Shown here one piece after another: positions 48,206 to 52,324 of a DNA stretch of 52,324 nucleotides. This stretch comes from Oscillospiraceae bacterium (lineage in GTDB: Bacteria > Bacillota > Clostridia > Oscillospirales > Acutalibacteraceae): assembly GCA_015065665.1 (NCBI GenBank), contig SVPX01000003.1, positions 1-52,324 of the forward strand, written 5' to 3'. How positions within the stretch are numbered: position 1 is the stretch's first letter; every line of letters starts with the position of its first letter. The notes under the pieces were generated by a model that was not told where the DNA came from, made no database searches, and worked only from the letters and a program-made list of their open reading frames with translations. The position numbers and the translations under genes are program-made.

Positions 48206-48991
48206 TTAATAACCAAGGAGCCTTGCCGCATTTGACCAGAGTATCTTTTCTCTTTCCTCGTCAGTAAGCGGAACACTCATAAATCTGCTCAGTTCTTCTG
48301 TGCTGTCCCACATAGGAAAGTCTGTACCAAAAAGAAGTCTGTCTGCACCATAGGTTTTAATCATACGCTCAAACATACCTTCTTCCATCAATGCAGAAGA
48401 GCTTGATGTATCCAACATACAATCAAGGGGTTTCAGGTATTCCACAGCTTCTTCCCATACGGAATAACCGCCGAAGTGGGCTCCGATAACTGTAAGTCGG
48501 GGAAACATCTTGCAGATGTTTGCAATTCTGCGTGGGTGTGAATAATCATAGCGGTAATCACCGCAATGGAAAAGCACAGGTGCCTTGTCCTGAAGATAGT
48601 CATAAACCTCCAGCATACGCTCATCGTCTGCATTGAAAGCCTGAGTATCAGGATGGAGCTTTATACCCTTAAGTCCCATCTTAAGACATCTGTCTACCTC
48701 CTCAAGTTTGTTATCATAGTCCTGATGCATAGTACCAAAACCTGAAAGTCTGTCGGGATGAGCATTTACAGACTCGCAGATAAAGTCATTAATTCGCTGT
48801 ACCTGCTGGGGGCTTGTAGCCACAGAATGCACCACGCATCTCTCAATACCTGCTCGCTGTGAATACTTTAAAAGCCCATCAAGGGAACCTACCCTGTCCA
48901 TCTCTATATCATAGAATTTGCCGATAGCATCCGTTGCTTTCTCTGCAATCTTATCGGGATAAATATGTGTGTGAAAGTCAATAATTTTCAT
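48206..48991 (-). CDS. amidohydrolase (metal-dependent TIM-barrel hydrolase)
   Basis: 261 aa; MKIIDFHTHIYPDKIAEKA, GTDFPMW. Confidence 0.9.
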   Translation of the reverse strand: MKIIDFHTHIYPDKIAEKATDAIGKFYDIEMDRVGSLDGLLKYSQRAGIERCVVHSVATSPQQVQRINDFICESVNAHPDRLSGFGTMHQDYDNKLEEVDRCLKMGLKGIKLHPDTQAFNADDERMLEVYDYLQDKAPVLFHCGDYRYDYSHPRRIANICKMFPRLTVIGAHFGGYSVWEEAVEYLKPLDCMLDTSSSSALMEEGMFERMIKTYGADRLLFGTDFPMWDSTEELSRFMSVPLTDEEREKILWSNAARLLGY

Positions 48992-49067
48992 TATACCATC
49001 TCTTTAAATAAAAACTGAACCGCATAGTATTATAGCAAAGAAAAAGGCAGTAGTCAAATACCGCCCT

Positions 49068-49703
49068 TTATCCGTTCCATTCTTTTAGAAATTCATTTAC
49101 AAAATCCATCATATAATCGTGTCTGTGCTGAGCAATTCTCTTTCCACATTCTGTATTCATCATATCTCTGAGCAAAAAGAGTTTCTCGTAAAAATGATTG
49201 ATTGTTGTACCCTCTGATGCAAAATACTCCTGCTCATTCATATTGAGAGATGGTTTGATTTCAGCATCATACATCGCCCTGTGATGGGCACCGCCATAAG
49301 CAAAGGCTCTGGCAATACCTATTGCACCCATAGCATCAAGCCTGTCTGCATCCTGTACACACTTGCCTTCAAGGGTATCAGGCACCACAGAGTCAGTCCC
49401 CTTAAAAGAAATCTGCTTTATTATACTGCAGATTTTTTCTATCATTTCCTCAGCAACTGCCTGTGAAACAAGAAAGGCTCTTGCATTATCAAGGTTTTCT
49501 GATGTATGAGGAGAGAGTTTTCTGTCATCTACATCGTGAAGAAGTGCGGAAAGCTGACAGATAAATATATCGGCACCCTCAACACCTGCAATCTCTGTTG
49601 CCATTCTCATAACCCGCATACTGTGCTGAAAATCGTGACCTGTAAAATCCGAGGCAAAGAAATCCTTTATATATTCAATTGCATTGTCAATAATCTTCTT
49701 CAC
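49068..49703 (-). CDS. HD domain phosphohydrolase
   Basis: 211 aa; [39 protein letters not shown]. Confidence 0.9.
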   Translation of the reverse strand: MKKIIDNAIEYIKDFFASDFTGHDFQHSMRVMRMATEIAGVEGADIFICQLSALLHDVDDRKLSPHTSENLDNARAFLVSQAVAEEMIEKICSIIKQISFKGTDSVVPDTLEGKCVQDADRLDAMGAIGIARAFAYGGAHHRAMYDAEIKPSLNMNEQEYFASEGTTINHFYEKLFLLRDMMNTECGKRIAQHRHDYMMDFVNEFLKEWNG

Positions 49704-49733
49704 AACCTCACCTCAAAGCCATACTCTACAGGT

Positions 49734-50057
49734 TTACATTCTTATTTCTATCTTAAAATACTGTTCCTGAAAATGCACCTGCTCCATAATCTCTACTTTT
49801 GAGAAAGTCACACCTACAGGAGCAACCACCCATTTTTCTTCCACATCGTCAAACCTGTGGATAATTGCAATCACCTTTCCCTCAAACTCACTCAAAGGCT
49901 CGTTGACACCCAGTATGTAGGCATCCTGCTCTTCTCCGTCAGGTGCTATTATTCCGGGGATATATCCGTAATTCACAGGATATATTATGTCCTTGTGCTT
50001 AGGATGACAAGTACCCTTTTTTCTGTCTACAATTACTTTTACAAATTTGCCGACCAT
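49734..50057 (-). CDS. inorganic pyrophosphatase family protein
   Basis: Start MVGKFVKVIVDRKKG; YPVNYGYIPGIIAPDGEEQDAYILG. Confidence 0.85.
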   Translation of the reverse strand: MVGKFVKVIVDRKKGTCHPKHKDIIYPVNYGYIPGIIAPDGEEQDAYILGVNEPLSEFEGKVIAIIHRFDDVEEKWVVAPVGVTFSKVEIMEQVHFQEQYFKIEIRM

Positions 50058-50076
50058 AACCTTTTCTCCAAACACT

Positions 50077-50838
50077 TTACTTCCTGGCAACAACTATAGG
50101 TTGATAAAAACCTGTATCTTTGGGGAATAACCACTCCACTTTGCTGCATCCCTTATCTTTCAGCATTTTAGTTATCTCACTTCTGCGTGTTGCTCTGTAC
50201 TCGCAATCGTACTTGCTGATTTGCAGTGTATCTCCATCATCAATAATATACTGAGTCAGTTTGTAGTTTTCCTCTTTCCATTCCCAGGTCTGGAAACATA
50301 CTCTCTGACCATTATCGGTTTTATGAATATAAGGAGGAGAATACACAGGCTGAACAAAAAGCAACTCGTCATAATCTCTGATACTTGCAACAAAGATACC
50401 GCCCTGTAACAATCTGTCAGTAATACTGCCCAGAGCTTTTTCCAGATCAGCCTCTGTTAGCATATGAGGCAGAGCATTATCCATAGCAATAATAATATCA
50501 AATTTGGTGTCAAAGATATCTGCCAGATTGCGGAAATCTGCACAGGCAAAAGCAATATTCACATTATCCTTTTCTGCTCTATCCCTCGCCCTCTTGAGTT
50601 CACCCTCGCTTACATCAGAAGCAGTAACATTATATCCATGCTTTGCAAGTGAGATTGACTGTGTACCGATTCCGCAGGCACAATCAAGGATACCAGCAGA
50701 TTTATCAAAACCCTCAGACACAAAGAGAGTATGAAGCATCAAACCCTGCTCGCCGGAGGAAGCCTCCCAATCCGAAAAGAGTTTGTCATACTCAGATGCC
50801 ATATTATCATAAAAAGTCTGTACTATATCCATACTCAT
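50077..50838 (-). CDS. class I SAM-dependent methyltransferase
   Basis: 253 aa; ILDCACGIGTQSISLAKHGYNVTASDVSEG, FDIIIAMDNALPHM. Confidence 0.9.
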   Translation of the reverse strand: MSMDIVQTFYDNMASEYDKLFSDWEASSGEQGLMLHTLFVSEGFDKSAGILDCACGIGTQSISLAKHGYNVTASDVSEGELKRARDRAEKDNVNIAFACADFRNLADIFDTKFDIIIAMDNALPHMLTEADLEKALGSITDRLLQGGIFVASIRDYDELLFVQPVYSPPYIHKTDNGQRVCFQTWEWKEENYKLTQYIIDDGDTLQISKYDCEYRATRRSEITKMLKDKGCSKVEWLFPKDTGFYQPIVVARK

Positions 50839-50895
50839 ACCCCTTGCAGAATTACTTATCGCTTAATATTTTTGTACACTCAATCCCGGGAGGTT

Positions 50896-51273
50896 TTATA
50901 TAATCCCCATCTGAATCAGACTCAGCCATACAAATATACCACCTATCAGAAAGGAAAACACAGAAACAAGGTGCCCCAGATATTGTCTGATAATAATAGC
51001 AACAAAATTAAAAAGTCCCACTCCGATAATAAAACTGCCTACAAAACCCAGCACCATCCACGGGCTGTTAATCTCTAAGGGAATAACGAAAATCAAATAC
51101 AAAACAACGGGAAGAAACAACGCAACAATACCAAGCAATACAAGGAGTGTATATCCAACTGGATGATTTGCCTGAAATTCAAAATCAGATTCGGGAGAGA
51201 AGAACGCTGATGCTCCCTTTGGAGGCAACCACTTGCTTGTTTTTTTACCCTGCTTACGTTTATTCTTACTCAT
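50896..51273 (-). CDS. small membrane protein
   Basis: Start MSKNKRKQGKK at 51273; three hydrophobic segments. Confidence 0.65.
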   Translation of the reverse strand: MSKNKRKQGKKTSKWLPPKGASAFFSPESDFEFQANHPVGYTLLVLLGIVALFLPVVLYLIFVIPLEINSPWMVLGFVGSFIIGVGLFNFVAIIIRQYLGHLVSVFSFLIGGIFVWLSLIQMGII

Positions 51274-51427
51274 AATAAACACCTCGGAATTAATCTTATA
51301 CTCAGATTATACATTATGACAAAGGCACTTGCAATGAAAAACAAAGAGAATTTACAAACAGGAAACAAAGACATATTCTCTGCTCCTACTCTCAGGGTTC
51401 GAAACAACTGGAAAGATTTACAAAAAA

Positions 51428-51472
51428 CAAAAACACGCAACACCCTGAAGTGTTACGTGTTATCTGCAAAAG
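51428..51472. repeat. isolated copy of the hairpin module also found in the right-end tandem repeat
   Basis: AAACAAAAACACGCAACACCCTGAAGTGTTACGTGTTATCTG, near-identical to 52143-52184. Confidence 0.8.
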
Positions 51473-51521
51473 ATTTACTAAACTGAGTAAAAACAATCTA
51501 AAAAACATACAAGCTCGTCTG

Positions 51522-51884
51522 TTAATTAAATTCTTTGTTCCGTAAAGGGCGCAGTTCTTTTTCAGTGCAAGGAGATATTATTGCCTCGTAATACTCATCT
51601 TCAGTCAGAGAATTTCGGTTAGTTGAAAACGAGGAATACAATTCCTGTACATCCACCTCCCCCTCAAAGGCGAGAAAACAATCAATTGCTTCGATCCGAA
51701 ATGTTTTTACCGTTTCACCATATATGTTTGTGTACTCACAATTCGCATCTAGCATATATTTTTCCGCTTTTTCATACGCTTCATCAAACGATTGCGCCTT
51801 AACTCTCAGTATCAATTCTTCATAAAAACGCTGGTCATCTTCACCGACCATATACGTATGTATTACTTTTACACCATAAATCAT
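51522..51884 (-). CDS. DUF4288-like small protein
   Basis: 120 aa; MIYGVKVIHTYMVGEDDQRFYEELILRVKAQSFDEAYEKAEKYM. Confidence 0.6.
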   Translation of the reverse strand: MIYGVKVIHTYMVGEDDQRFYEELILRVKAQSFDEAYEKAEKYMLDANCEYTNIYGETVKTFRIEAIDCFLAFEGEVDVQELYSSFSTNRNSLTEDEYYEAIISPCTEKELRPLRNKEFN

Positions 51885-51974
51885 TCTCTCACCACCCTAT
51901 TATAAAAATATCATATAGAAACGCATAAATCAAGAAAATCATTTTGTAAAGAAAATAAAAGTGTTTTCTCATAC

Positions 51975-52324
51975 TGCGCTGCAAGGGACGTTGCCTTTCT
52001 GCGAAAGTCAACCACACTCGGCGACCCAATGCTCCGCATTCGGTACCCGCCTCACGCTTCGTGCCTAAAAACAGTCCACAGGACTGTTTTCTCTACAGCA
52101 CTCACCCTCTTCAGGGTTCGAGTCCCTGAAAACTTTTATATAAAACAAAAACACGCAACACTCTGAAGTGTTACGTGTTATCTGGTGCGCTGCAAGGGAC
52201 GTTGCCTTTCTGCGAAAGTCAACCACACTCGGCGACCCAATGCTCCGCATTCGGTACCCGCCTCACGCTTCGTGCCTAAAAACAGTCCGCAGGACTGTTT
52301 TCTCTACGGCACTCACCCTCTTCA
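51975..52324. repeat. tandem repeat, period 211 bp, two copies visible (second truncated by window end)
   Basis: TGCGCTGCAAGGGACGTTGCCTTTCTGCGAAAGTCAACCACACTCGGCGACCCAATGCTCCGCATTCGGTACCCGCCTCACGCTTCGTGCC...CACTCACCCTCTTCA at 51975-52113 and 52186-52324 with only a couple of mismatches. Confidence 0.92.

Noticed and set aside
51378-51420. tRNA gene from CTCAGGGTTCGAAAC
   Set aside because: Only a T-arm-like fragment; no acceptor, D or anticodon arms found
52109-52135. tRNA gene ending at TTCAGGGTTCGAGTCCCTGAA
   Set aside because: Only the T-arm-like hairpin is present in the repeat unit; no complete cloverleaf

Overview
The window looks like chromosomal DNA from a low-to-moderate GC Clostridia (Oscillospiraceae/Ruminococcus-like) genome; this is inferred from protein families and codon usage only. 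Left part (1-7.8 kb): a minus-strand operon behind a T-box leader encoding a LeuA/citramalate-synthase-like enzyme, a TIM-barrel/acyl-CoA synthetase fusion, IlvE, a P-loop ATPase and a 2-oxoacid:ferredoxin oxidoreductase. It reads as a branched-chain acid <-> amino acid module. Next come an antiporter, a DUF11 protein, an ABC-F protein, tRNA-Thr and tRNA-Tyr, a compact array of small hairpins, a 5'-nucleotidase, and a second T-box driving an HTH-cupin-acyl-CoA synthetase. The most unusual part is 20.6-32.5 kb: a tightly coupled four-gene cassette of vWA membrane protein, tubulin/FtsZ-like GTPase (1228 aa), TM/coiled-coil protein, and a 1354-aa membrane protein. The last protein appears to combine a degenerate SF2-helicase-like region, a CxxC...CxxC zinc module and an HEMTH metallopeptidase. 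Perfect RNA hairpins lie in the 5' coding region of the third gene. Right part: transporters, a DUF2156-GNAT fusion, a decayed YitT-like gene, SCIFF ranthipeptide precursor and maturase, an agr quorum-sensing locus (A-C-D-B order), housekeeping genes, and a 211-bp tandem repeat that runs off the window end. All calls come from reading the sequence and ORF translations; no database search was run.
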